DNA from: Tetragonia tetragonoides
Taxonomy: Eukaryota > Streptophyta > Magnoliopsida > Caryophyllales > Aizoaceae
Reading direction: 5' to 3'
DNA: 64,000 bases
Assembly: GCA_038025085.1 (NCBI GenBank)
Contig: CM076146.1
Coordinates: 23,940,501-24,004,500, forward strand
The translations under genes and the position numbers were made by a program. Below the pieces are notes generated by a model. The model was not told where the DNA came from. It made no database searches and saw only the letters and a list, made by a program, of their open reading frames with translations. Every line of letters begins with the position of its first letter. Within the stretch, counting starts at the first letter, position 1. Below are positions 1 to 12,141 of this stretch, piece by piece.

Positions 1-3000
1 TTTTTGTTGTATATTCAGAGAAAGCATCCAAATACGTTGTTTGCATTCATTTGAGCGTGAAACTACACCTAGGATGTTTACAGTTACAAACAAGCTTCAA
101 CTCAAGCTTTTGAATGCATTTATGCTTTTTAAAAGCTCATACGAGTAGGGTGAAAGAGATTTGAGTTCTTTTGTGTTGTATATTAAGAGAAAGCATCCAA
201 ATACTTTGTTTGTCTTCATTTGAGTGTGAAACTACACCGAGGATGTTTACAAGTACAAACAAGCTTCAACTCAAGCTTTTGAATGTATTTACGCATTTTA
301 AAAGCTCATACGAGTAGGGTAAAAGAGATTTGAGTTCTTTTGTGTTGTATATTAAGAGAAAGCTTCCAAATACTTTGTGTACATTCATTTGAGTGTGAAA
401 CTACATCTAGGATGTTTACCGTTACAAACAAGTTTCAACTCAAGCTTTTGAATGCATTTACGCGTTTTAAAAGCTCATACGAGTAGGGTGAAAGAGATTT
501 GAATTCTTTTGTGTTGTATATTAAGAGAAAGCATCCAAATACTATGTTTGCATTCATTTGAGTGTGAAACTACACCTAGGATGTTTACAAGTACAAACAA
601 GTTTCAACTCAAGCTCTTGAATGAATTTTCGCGTTTTAACAGCTCTTAGAACTAGGGTGATAGAAATTGAGTTCTTTTGTGTTGTATATTAAGACAAATC
701 ATCCAAATACTTTGTTTTCATTCATTTGAGTGTGAAACTACACCTAGGATGTTTACAGTTACAAACAAGCTTCAACTCAAGCTTTTGAATGCATTTATGC
801 TTTTTAAAAGCTCATACGAGTAGGGTGAAAGAGATTTGAGTTCTTTTGTGTTGTATATTAAGAGAAAGCATCCAAATACTTTGTTTTCATTCATTTGAAT
901 GTGTGAAACTAAACCTAGGATGTTTACAAGTACAAACAAGCTTCAACTCAAGCTTTTGAAAGCATTTATGCTTTTTAAAAGCTCATACGAGTAGGGTGAA
1001 AGAGATTTGAGTTCTTTTGTGTTGTATATTAAGAGAAAGCATCCAAATGCTTTGTTTGTATTCATTTGAGTGTGAAACTACACCTAGGATGTTTACAAGT
1101 ACAAAAAAGCTTCAACTCAAGCTTTTTAATGTATTTACGCATTTTAAAAGCTCATACGAGTAGGGTGAAAGAGATTTGAGTTCTTTTGTGTTGTATATTA
1201 AGAGAAAGCATCCAAATACTTTGTGTACATTCATTTGAGTGTGAAACTATACCTAGGATGTTTACAGTTACAAACAAGCTTCAACTCAAGCTTTTGAATG
1301 CATTTACGCGTTTTAAAAGCTCATACGAGTAGGGTGAAAGAGATTTGAGTTCTTTTTTGTTGTATATTCAGAGAAAGCATCCAAATACGTTGTTTGCATT
1401 CATTTGAGCGTGAAACTACACCTAGGATGTTTACAGTTACAAACAAGCTTCAACTCAAGCTTTTGAATGCATTTATGCTTTTTAAAAGCTCATACGAGTA
1501 GGGTGAAAGAGATTTGAGTTCTTTTGTGTTGTATATTAAGAGAAAGCATCCAAATACTTTGTTTGTATTCATTTGAGTGTGAAACTACACCGAGGATGTT
1601 TACAAGTACAAACAAGCTTCAACTCAAGCTTTTGAATGTATTTACGCATTTTAAAAGCTCATACGAGTAGGGTAAAAGAGATTTGAGTTCTTTTGTGTTG
1701 TATATTAAGAGAAAGCTTCCAAATACTTTGTGTACATTCATTTGAGTGTGAAACTACATCTAGGATGTTTACCATTACAAACAAGTTTCAACTCAAGCTT
1801 TTGAATGCATTTACGCGTTTTAAAAGCTCATACGAGTAGGGTGAAAGAGATTTGAATTCTTTTGTGTTGTATATTAAGAGAAAGCATCCAAATACTATGT
1901 TTGCATTCATTTGAGTGTGAAACTACACCTAGGATGTTTACAAGTACAAACAAGTTTCAACTCAAGCTCTTGAATGAATTTTCGCGTTTTAACAGCTCTT
2001 AGAACTAGGGTGATAGAAATTGAGTTCTTTTGTGTTGTATATTAAGAGAAATCATCCAAATACTTTGTTTTCATTCATTTGAGTGTGAAACTACACCTAG
2101 GATGTTTACAGTTACAAACAAGCTTCAACTCAAGCTTTTGAATGCATTTATGCTTTTTAAAAGCTCATACGAGTAGGGTGAAAGAGATTTGAGTTCTTTT
2201 GTGTTGTATATTAAGAGAAAGCATCCAAATACTTTGTTTTCATTCATTTGAATGTGTGAAACTAAACCTAGGATGTTTACAAGTACAAACAAGCTTCAAC
2301 TCAAGCTTTTGAAAGCATTTATGCTTTTTAAAAGCTCATACGTGTAGGGTGAAAGAGATTTGAGTTCTTTTGTGTTGTATATTAAGAGAAAGCATCCAAA
2401 TACTTTGTTTGCATTCATTTGAGTGTGAAACTACACCTTGGATGTTTACAAGTACAAACAAGCTTCAACTCAAGCTGTTGAACGAATTTACGCGGTTTAA
2501 CAGCTCATACGAGTAAGGTGAAAGAGATTTGAGTTCTTTTGTGTTGTATATTAAGAGAAGGCATCCAAATACTTTGTTTTCATTCATTTGAATGTGTGAA
2601 ACTAAACCTAGGATGTTTACAAGTACAAACAAGCTTCAACTCAAGCTTTTGAAAGCATTTATGCTTTTTAAAAGCTCATACGTGTAGGGTGAAAGAGATT
2701 TGAGTTCTTTTGTGTTGTATATTAAGAGAAAGCATCCAAATACTTTGTTTGCATTCATTTGAATGTGTGAAACTAAACCTAGGATGTTTACAAGTACAAA
2801 CAAGCTTCAACTCAAGCTTTTGAATGTATTTACGCTTTTTAACAGCTCTTACGACAAGGGTGATAGAAATTGAGTTCTTTTGTGTTGTATATTAAGAGAA
2901 AGCATCCAAATACGTTGTTTGCATTTATTTGAGTGTGAAACTACACCTAGGATGTTTACAGTTACAAACAAGCTTCAACTCAAGCTTTTGAATGCATTTA

Positions 3001-3891
3001 CGCGTTTTAAAAGCTCATACGAGTAGAGTGAAAGAGATTTGAGTTCTTTTGTGTTGTATATTAAGAGAAAGCATCCAAATACGTTGTTTGCGTTCATTTG
3101 AGTGTGAAACTACACCTAGGATGTTTACAGTTACAAACGAGCTTCAACTCAAGCTTTTGAATACATTTACGCGTTTTAAAAGCTCATACGAGTAGGGTGA
3201 AAGAGATTTGAATTCTTTTGTGTTGTATATTAAGAGAAAGCATCCAAATACTATGTTTGCATTCATTTGAGTGTGAAACTACACCTAGGATGTTTACAAG
3301 TACAAACAAGTTTCAACTCAAGCTCTTGAATGAATTTTCGCGTTTTAACAGCTCTTAGAACTAGGGTGATAGAAATTGAGTTCTTTTGTGTTGTACATTA
3401 AGAGAAAACATCCAAATACTTTTTTGTCATTCATTTTTGTGTGAAACTTTACCTAGGATGTTTATAGTTACAAAAAAGCTTCAACTCAAGCTTTTGAATG
3501 CGTTTACGCGTTTTAAAAGTTCATACGAGTAGGGTGAAAGAGATTTGAGTTCTTTTGTGTTGTATATTAAGAGAAAGCATCCAAATGCTTTGTTTGTATT
3601 CATTTGAGTGTGAAACTACACCTAGGATGTTTACAAGTACAAACAAGCTTCAACTCAAGCTTTTTAATGTATTTACGCATTTTAAAAGCTCATACGAGTA
3701 GGGTGAAAGAGATTTGAGTTCTTTTGTGTTGTATATTAAGAGAAAGCATCCAAATACTTTGTGTACATTCATTTGAGTGTGAAACTATACCTAGGATGTT
3801 TACAGTTACAAACAAGCTTCAACTCAAGCTTTTGAATACATTTACGCGTTTTAAAAGCTCATACGAGTAGGGTGAAAGAGATTTGAGTTCT
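1..3891 (+). repeat. HOR A, copy 1 (3,891 bp, 23 monomers)
   Basis: The window opens in a monomer with the rare variant TTTTTGTTGTATATTCAGAG, which returns at 1354, 3892, 5245, 7783 and 9136. The alternating spacings of 1,353 and 2,538 bp sum to a 3,891-bp period. A second marker, TTAAGACAAAT, falls at 689, 4580 and 8471, again exactly 3,891 bp apart. Within the copy, about the first 1,000 bp recur at an offset of 1,353 bp with a few differences, so the HOR contains an older eight-monomer duplication. Confidence 0.95.
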
Positions 3892-6800
3892 TTTTTGTTG
3901 TATATTCAGAGAAAGCATCCAAATACGTTGTTTGCATTCATTTGAGCGTGAAACTACACCTAGGATGTTTACAGTTACAAACAAGCTTCAACTCAAGCTT
4001 TTGAATGCATTTATGCTTTTTAAAAGCTCATACGAGTAGGGTGAAAGAGATTTGAGTTCTTTTGTGTTGTATATTAAGAGAAAGCATCCAAATACTTTGT
4101 TTGTCTTCATTTGAGTGTGAAACTACACCGAGGATGTTTACAAGTACAAACAAGCTTCAACTCAAGCTTTTGAATGTATTTACGCATTTTAAAAGCTCAT
4201 ACGAGTAGGGTAAAAGAGATTTGAGTTCTTTTGTGTTGTATATTAAGAGAAAGCTTCCAAATACTTTGTGTACATTCATTTGAGTGTGAAACTACATCTA
4301 GGATGTTTACCGTTACAAACAAGTTTCAACTCAAGCTTTTGAATGCATTTACGCGTTTTAAAAGCTCATACGAGTAGGGTGAAAGAGATTTGAATTCTTT
4401 TGTGTTGTATATTAAGAGAAAGCATCCAAATACTATGTTTGCATTCATTTGAGTGTGAAACTACACCTAGGATGTTTACAAGTACAAACAAGTTTCAACT
4501 CAAGCTCTTGAATGAATTTTCGCGTTTTAACAGCTCTTAGAACTAGGGTGATAGAAATTGAGTTCTTTTGTGTTGTATATTAAGACAAATCATCCAAATA
4601 CTTTGTTTTCATTCATTTGAGTGTGAAACTACACCTAGGATGTTTACAGTTACAAACAAGCTTCAACTCAAGCTTTTGAATGCATTTATGCTTTTTAAAA
4701 GCTCATACGAGTAGGGTGAAAGAGATTTGAGTTCTTTTGTGTTGTATATTAAGAGAAAGCATCCAAATACTTTGTTTTCATTCATTTGAATGTGTGAAAC
4801 TAAACCTAGGATGTTTACAAGTACAAACAAGCTTCAACTCAAGCTTTTGAAAGCATTTATGCTTTTTAAAAGCTCATACGAGTAGGGTGAAAGAGATTTG
4901 AGTTCTTTTGTGTTGTATATTAAGAGAAAGCATCCAAATGCTTTGTTTGTATTCATTTGAGTGTGAAACTACACCTAGGATGTTTACAAGTACAAAAAAG
5001 CTTCAACTCAAGCTTTTTAATGTATTTACGCATTTTAAAAGCTCATACGAGTAGGGTGAAAGAGATTTGAGTTCTTTTGTGTTGTATATTAAGAGAAAGC
5101 ATCCAAATACTTTGTGTACATTCATTTGAGTGTGAAACTATACCTAGGATGTTTACAGTTACAAACAAGCTTCAACTCAAGCTTTTGAATGCATTTACGC
5201 GTTTTAAAAGCTCATACGAGTAGGGTGAAAGAGATTTGAGTTCTTTTTTGTTGTATATTCAGAGAAAGCATCCAAATACGTTGTTTGCATTCATTTGAGC
5301 GTGAAACTACACCTAGGATGTTTACAGTTACAAACAAGCTTCAACTCAAGCTTTTGAATGCATTTATGCTTTTTAAAAGCTCATACGAGTAGGGTGAAAG
5401 AGATTTGAGTTCTTTTGTGTTGTATATTAAGAGAAAGCATCCAAATACTTTGTTTGTATTCATTTGAGTGTGAAACTACACCGAGGATGTTTACAAGTAC
5501 AAACAAGCTTCAACTCAAGCTTTTGAATGTATTTACGCATTTTAAAAGCTCATACGAGTAGGGTAAAAGAGATTTGAGTTCTTTTGTGTTGTATATTAAG
5601 AGAAAGCTTCCAAATACTTTGTGTACATTCATTTGAGTGTGAAACTACATCTAGGATGTTTACCATTACAAACAAGTTTCAACTCAAGCTTTTGAATGCA
5701 TTTACGCGTTTTAAAAGCTCATACGAGTAGGGTGAAAGAGATTTGAATTCTTTTGTGTTGTATATTAAGAGAAAGCATCCAAATACTATGTTTGCATTCA
5801 TTTGAGTGTGAAACTACACCTAGGATGTTTACAAGTACAAACAAGTTTCAACTCAAGCTCTTGAATGAATTTTCGCGTTTTAACAGCTCTTAGAACTAGG
5901 GTGATAGAAATTGAGTTCTTTTGTGTTGTATATTAAGAGAAATCATCCAAATACTTTGTTTTCATTCATTTGAGTGTGAAACTACACCTAGGATGTTTAC
6001 AGTTACAAACAAGCTTCAACTCAAGCTTTTGAATGCATTTATGCTTTTTAAAAGCTCATACGAGTAGGGTGAAAGAGATTTGAGTTCTTTTGTGTTGTAT
6101 ATTAAGAGAAAGCATCCAAATACTTTGTTTTCATTCATTTGAATGTGTGAAACTAAACCTAGGATGTTTACAAGTACAAACAAGCTTCAACTCAAGCTTT
6201 TGAAAGCATTTATGCTTTTTAAAAGCTCATACGTGTAGGGTGAAAGAGATTTGAGTTCTTTTGTGTTGTATATTAAGAGAAAGCATCCAAATACTTTGTT
6301 TGCATTCATTTGAGTGTGAAACTACACCTTGGATGTTTACAAGTACAAACAAGCTTCAACTCAAGCTGTTGAACGAATTTACGCGGTTTAACAGCTCATA
6401 CGAGTAAGGTGAAAGAGATTTGAGTTCTTTTGTGTTGTATATTAAGAGAAGGCATCCAAATACTTTGTTTTCATTCATTTGAATGTGTGAAACTAAACCT
6501 AGGATGTTTACAAGTACAAACAAGCTTCAACTCAAGCTTTTGAAAGCATTTATGCTTTTTAAAAGCTCATACGTGTAGGGTGAAAGAGATTTGAGTTCTT
6601 TTGTGTTGTATATTAAGAGAAAGCATCCAAATACTTTGTTTGCATTCATTTGAATGTGTGAAACTAAACCTAGGATGTTTACAAGTACAAACAAGCTTCA
6701 ACTCAAGCTTTTGAATGTATTTACGCTTTTTAACAGCTCTTACGACAAGGGTGATAGAAATTGAGTTCTTTTGTGTTGTATATTAAGAGAAAGCATCCAA

Positions 6801-7782
6801 ATACGTTGTTTGCATTTATTTGAGTGTGAAACTACACCTAGGATGTTTACAGTTACAAACAAGCTTCAACTCAAGCTTTTGAATGCATTTACGCGTTTTA
6901 AAAGCTCATACGAGTAGAGTGAAAGAGATTTGAGTTCTTTTGTGTTGTATATTAAGAGAAAGCATCCAAATACGTTGTTTGCGTTCATTTGAGTGTGAAA
7001 CTACACCTAGGATGTTTACAGTTACAAACGAGCTTCAACTCAAGCTTTTGAATACATTTACGCGTTTTAAAAGCTCATACGAGTAGGGTGAAAGAGATTT
7101 GAATTCTTTTGTGTTGTATATTAAGAGAAAGCATCCAAATACTATGTTTGCATTCATTTGAGTGTGAAACTACACCTAGGATGTTTACAAGTACAAACAA
7201 GTTTCAACTCAAGCTCTTGAATGAATTTTCGCGTTTTAACAGCTCTTAGAACTAGGGTGATAGAAATTGAGTTCTTTTGTGTTGTACATTAAGAGAAAAC
7301 ATCCAAATACTTTTTTGTCATTCATTTTTGTGTGAAACTTTACCTAGGATGTTTATAGTTACAAAAAAGCTTCAACTCAAGCTTTTGAATGCGTTTACGC
7401 GTTTTAAAAGTTCATACGAGTAGGGTGAAAGAGATTTGAGTTCTTTTGTGTTGTATATTAAGAGAAAGCATCCAAATGCTTTGTTTGTATTCATTTGAGT
7501 GTGAAACTACACCTAGGATGTTTACAAGTACAAACAAGCTTCAACTCAAGCTTTTTAATGTATTTACGCATTTTAAAAGCTCATACGAGTAGGGTGAAAG
7601 AGATTTGAGTTCTTTTGTGTTGTATATTAAGAGAAAGCATCCAAATACTTTGTGTACATTCATTTGAGTGTGAAACTATACCTAGGATGTTTACAGTTAC
7701 AAACAAGCTTCAACTCAAGCTTTTGAATACATTTACGCGTTTTAAAAGCTCATACGAGTAGGGTGAAAGAGATTTGAGTTCT
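3892..7782 (+). repeat. HOR A, copy 2 (3,891 bp)
   Basis: This is a tandem copy of the preceding block at an offset of 3,891 bp. It is nearly identical by eye, including private variants such as the ACAAAAAAGC run near 4990 that matches copy 1 near 1101. The low divergence indicates recent block duplication or conversion. Confidence 0.95.
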
Positions 7783-10700
7783 TTTTTGTTGTATATTCAG
7801 AGAAAGCATCCAAATACGTTGTTTGCATTCATTTGAGCGTGAAACTACACCTAGGATGTTTACAGTTACAAACAAGCTTCAACTCAAGCTTTTGAATGCA
7901 TTTATGCTTTTTAAAAGCTCATACGAGTAGGGTGAAAGAGATTTGAGTTCTTTTGTGTTGTATATTAAGAGAAAGCATCCAAATACTTTGTTTGTCTTCA
8001 TTTGAGTGTGAAACTACACCGAGGATGTTTACAAGTACAAACAAGCTTCAACTCAAGCTTTTGAATGTATTTACGCATTTTAAAAGCTCATACGAGTAGG
8101 GTAAAAGAGATTTGAGTTCTTTTGTGTTGTATATTAAGAGAAAGCTTCCAAATACTTTGTGTACATTCATTTGAGTGTGAAACTACATCTAGGATGTTTA
8201 CCGTTACAAACAAGTTTCAACTCAAGCTTTTGAATGCATTTACGCGTTTTAAAAGCTCATACGAGTAGGGTGAAAGAGATTTGAATTCTTTTGTGTTGTA
8301 TATTAAGAGAAAGCATCCAAATACTATGTTTGCATTCATTTGAGTGTGAAACTACACCTAGGATGTTTACAAGTACAAACAAGTTTCAACTCAAGCTCTT
8401 GAATGAATTTTCGCGTTTTAACAGCTCTTAGAACTAGGGTGATAGAAATTGAGTTCTTTTGTGTTGTATATTAAGACAAATCATCCAAATACTTTGTTTT
8501 CATTCATTTGAGTGTGAAACTACACCTAGGATGTTTACAGTTACAAACAAGCTTCAACTCAAGCTTTTGAATGCATTTATGCTTTTTAAAAGCTCATACG
8601 AGTAGGGTGAAAGAGATTTGAGTTCTTTTGTGTTGTATATTAAGAGAAAGCATCCAAATACTTTGTTTTCATTCATTTGAATGTGTGAAACTAAACCTAG
8701 GATGTTTACAAGTACAAACAAGCTTCAACTCAAGCTTTTGAAAGCATTTATGCTTTTTAAAAGCTCATACGAGTAGGGTGAAAGAGATTTGAGTTCTTTT
8801 GTGTTGTATATTAAGAGAAAGCATCCAAATGCTTTGTTTGTATTCATTTGAGTGTGAAACTACACCTAGGATGTTTACAAGTACAAACAAGCTTCAACTC
8901 AAGCTTTTTAATGTATTTACGCATTTTAAAAGCTCATACGAGTAGGGTGAAAGAGATTTGAGTTCTTTTGTGTTGTATATTAAGAGAAAGCATCCAAATA
9001 CTTTGTGTACATTCATTTGAGTGTGAAACTATACCTAGGATGTTTACAGTTACAAACAAGCTTCAACTCAAGCTTTTGAATGCATTTACGCGTTTTAAAA
9101 GCTCATACGAGTAGGGTGAAAGAGATTTGAGTTCTTTTTTGTTGTATATTCAGAGAAAGCATCCAAATACGTTGTTTGCATTCATTTGAGCGTGAAACTA
9201 CACCTAGGATGTTTACAGTTACAAACAAGCTTCAACTCAAGCTTTTGAATGCATTTATGCTTTTTAAAAGCTCATACGAGTAGGGTGAAAGAGATTTGAG
9301 TTCTTTTGTGTTGTATATTAAGAGAAAGCATCCAAATACTTTGTTTGTATTCATTTGAGTGTGAAACTACACCGAGGATGTTTACAAGTACAAACAAGCT
9401 TCAACTCAAGCTTTTGAATGTATTTACGCATTTTAAAAGCTCATACGAGTAGGGTAAAAGAGATTTGAGTTCTTTTGTGTTGTATATTAAGAGAAAGCTT
9501 CCAAATACTTTGTGTACATTCATTTGAGTGTGAAACTACATCTAGGATGTTTACCATTACAAACAAGTTTCAACTCAAGCTTTTGAATGCATTTACGCGT
9601 TTTAAAAGCTCATACGAGTAGGGTGAAAGAGATTTGAATTCTTTTGTGTTGTATATTAAGAGAAAGCATCCAAATACTATGTTTGCATTCATTTGAGTGT
9701 GAAACTACACCTAGGATGTTTACAAGTACAAACAAGTTTCAACTCAAGCTCTTGAATGAATTTTCGCGTTTTAACAGCTCTTAGAACTAGGGTGATAGAA
9801 ATTGAGTTCTTTTGTGTTGTATATTAAGAGAAATCATCCAAATACTTTGTTTTCATTCATTTGAGTGTGAAACTACACCTAGGATGTTTACAGTTACAAA
9901 CAAGCTTCAACTCAAGCTTTTGAATGCATTTATGCTTTTTAAAAGCTCATACGAGTAGGGTGAAAGAGATTTGAGTTCTTTTGTGTTGTATATTAAGAGA
10001 AAGCATCCAAATACTTTGTTTTCATTCATTTGAATGTGTGAAACTAAACCTAGGATGTTTACAAGTACAAACAAGCTTCAACTCAAGCTTTTGAAAGCAT
10101 TTATGCTTTTTAAAAGCTCATACGTGTAGGGTGAAAGAGGTTTGAGTTCTTTTGTGTTGTATATTAAGAGAAAGCATCCAAATACTTTGTTTGCATTCAT
10201 TTGAGTGTGAAACTACACCTTGGATGTTTACAAGTACAAACAAGCTTCAACTCAAGCTGTTGAACGAATTTACGCGGTTTAACAGCTCATACGAGTAAGG
10301 TGAAAGAGATTTGAGTTCTTTTGTGTTGTATATTAAGAGAAGGCATCCAAATACTTTGTTTTCATTCATTTGAATGTGTGAAACTAAACCTAGGATGTTT
10401 ACAAGTACAAACAAGCTTCAACTCAAGCTTTTGAAAGCATTTATGCTTTTTAAAAGCTCATACGTGTAGGGTGAAAGAGATTTGAGTTCTTTTGTGTTGT
10501 ATATTAAGAGAAAGCATCCAAATACTTTGTTTGCATTCATTTGAATGTGTGAAACTAAACCTAGGATGTTTACAAGTACAAACAAGCTTCAACTCAAGCT
10601 TTTGAATGTATTTACGCTTTTTAACAGCTCTTACGACAAGGGTGATAGAAATTGAGTTCTTTTGTGTTGTATATTAAGAGAAAGCATCCAAATACGTTGT

Positions 10701-11544
10701 TTGCATTTATTTGAGTGTGAAACTACACCTAGGATGTTTACAGTTACAAACAAGCTTCAACTCAAGCTTTTGAATGCATTTACGCGTTTTAAAAGCTCAT
10801 ACGAGTAGAGTGAAAGAGATTTGAGTTCTTTTGTGTTGTATATTAAGAGAAAGCATCCAAATACGTTGTTTGCGTTCATTTGAGTGTGAAACTACACCTA
10901 GGATGTTTACAGTTACAAACGAGCTTCAACTCAAGCTTTTGAATACATTTACGCGTTTTAAAAGCTCATACGAGTAGGGTGAAAGAGATTTGAATTCTTT
11001 TGTGTTGTATATTAAGAGAAAGCATCCAAATACTATGTTTGCATTCATTTGAGTGTGAAACTACACCTAGGATGTTTACAAGTACAAACAAGTTTCAACT
11101 CAAGCTCTTGAATGAATTTTCGCGTTTTAACAGCTCTTAGAACTAGGGTGATAGAAATTGAGTTCTTTTGTGTTGTACATTAAGAGAAAACATCCAAATA
11201 CTTTTTTGTCATTCATTTTTGTGTGAAACTTTACCTAGGATGTTTATAGTTACAAAAAAGCTTCAACTCAAGCTTTTGAATGCGTTTACGCGTTTTAAAA
11301 GTTCATACGAGTAGGGTGAAAGAGATTTGAGTTCTTTTGTGTTGTATATTAAGAGAAAGCATCCAAATGCTTTGTTTGTATTCATTTGAGTGTGAAACTA
11401 CACCTAGGATGTTTACAAGTACAAACAAGCTTCAACTCAAGCTTTTTAATGTATTTACGCATTTTAAAAGCTCATACGAGTAGGGTGAAAGAGATTTGAG
11501 TTCTTTTGTGTTGTATATTAAGAGAAAGCATCCAAATACTTTGT
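7783..11544 (+). repeat. HOR A, copy 3, partial (about 3,762 of 3,891 bp)
   Basis: This third tandem copy follows the same order of monomer variants until about 11545. There the expected TTGTGTACATTC is replaced by TTGTTTTCATTC followed by the 171-bp-type GAATGTGTG variant. It carries a few private bases, such as AGAGGTTTGAG near 10137 and ACAAACAAGC near 8885 where copies 1 and 2 have ACAAAAAAGC. The break marks the end of HOR A and is probably an unequal recombination junction. Confidence 0.92.
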
Positions 11545-12080
11545 TTTCATTCATTTGAATGTGTGAAACTAAACCTAGGATGTTTACAAGTACAAACAAG
11601 CTTCAACTCAAGCTTTTGAAAGCATTTATGCTTTTTAAAAGCTCATACGTGTAGAGTGAAAGAGATTTGAGTTCTTTTGTGTTGTATATTCAGAGAAAGC
11701 ATCCAAATACGTTGTTTGCATTCATTTGAGCGTGAAACTACACCTTGGATGTTTACAGTTACAAACAAGCTTCAACTCAAGCTTTTGAATGCATTTATGC
11801 TTTTTAAAAGCTCATACGAGTAGGGTGAAAGAGATTTGAGTTCTTTTGTGTTGTATATTAAGAGAAAGCATCTAAATACTTTGTTTGTATTCATTTGAGT
11901 GTGAAACTACACCGAGGATGTTTACAAGTACAAACAAGCTTCAACTCAAGCTTTTGAATGTATTTACGCATTTTAAAAGCTCATACGAGTAGGGTAAAAG
12001 AGATTTGAGTTCTTTTGTGTTGTATATTAAGAGAAAGGATCCAAATACTGTGTTTGTATTCATTTGAGTGTGAAACTACA

Positions 12081-12141
12081 CCTAGGATGTTTACAGTTAC
12101 AAACAAGCTTCAACTCAAGCTTTTGAATGTGTGAAACTAAA
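12081..12141 (+). repeat. 61-bp remnant monomer from an internal deletion
   Basis: Successive CCTAGG landmarks lie at 12081 and 12142, only 61 bp apart instead of 169. The sequence jumps from CTTTTGAATG (mid monomer) directly into GAATGTGTGAAAC (late monomer). The two parent sequences share TTTGAATG, so the roughly 110-bp deletion probably formed at that microhomology. Confidence 0.85.

Noticed and set aside
121..180. TAGGGT in every monomer (GAGTAGGGTGAAAG) as an interstitial telomere repeat
   Set aside because: It is a single hexamer per monomer, not a run of the plant telomere unit TTTAGGG.
1..11544. CRISPR-like regular repeat array
   Set aside because: The units are contiguous 169-bp copies without unique spacers, and no cas genes are present. 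This is tandem satellite DNA.
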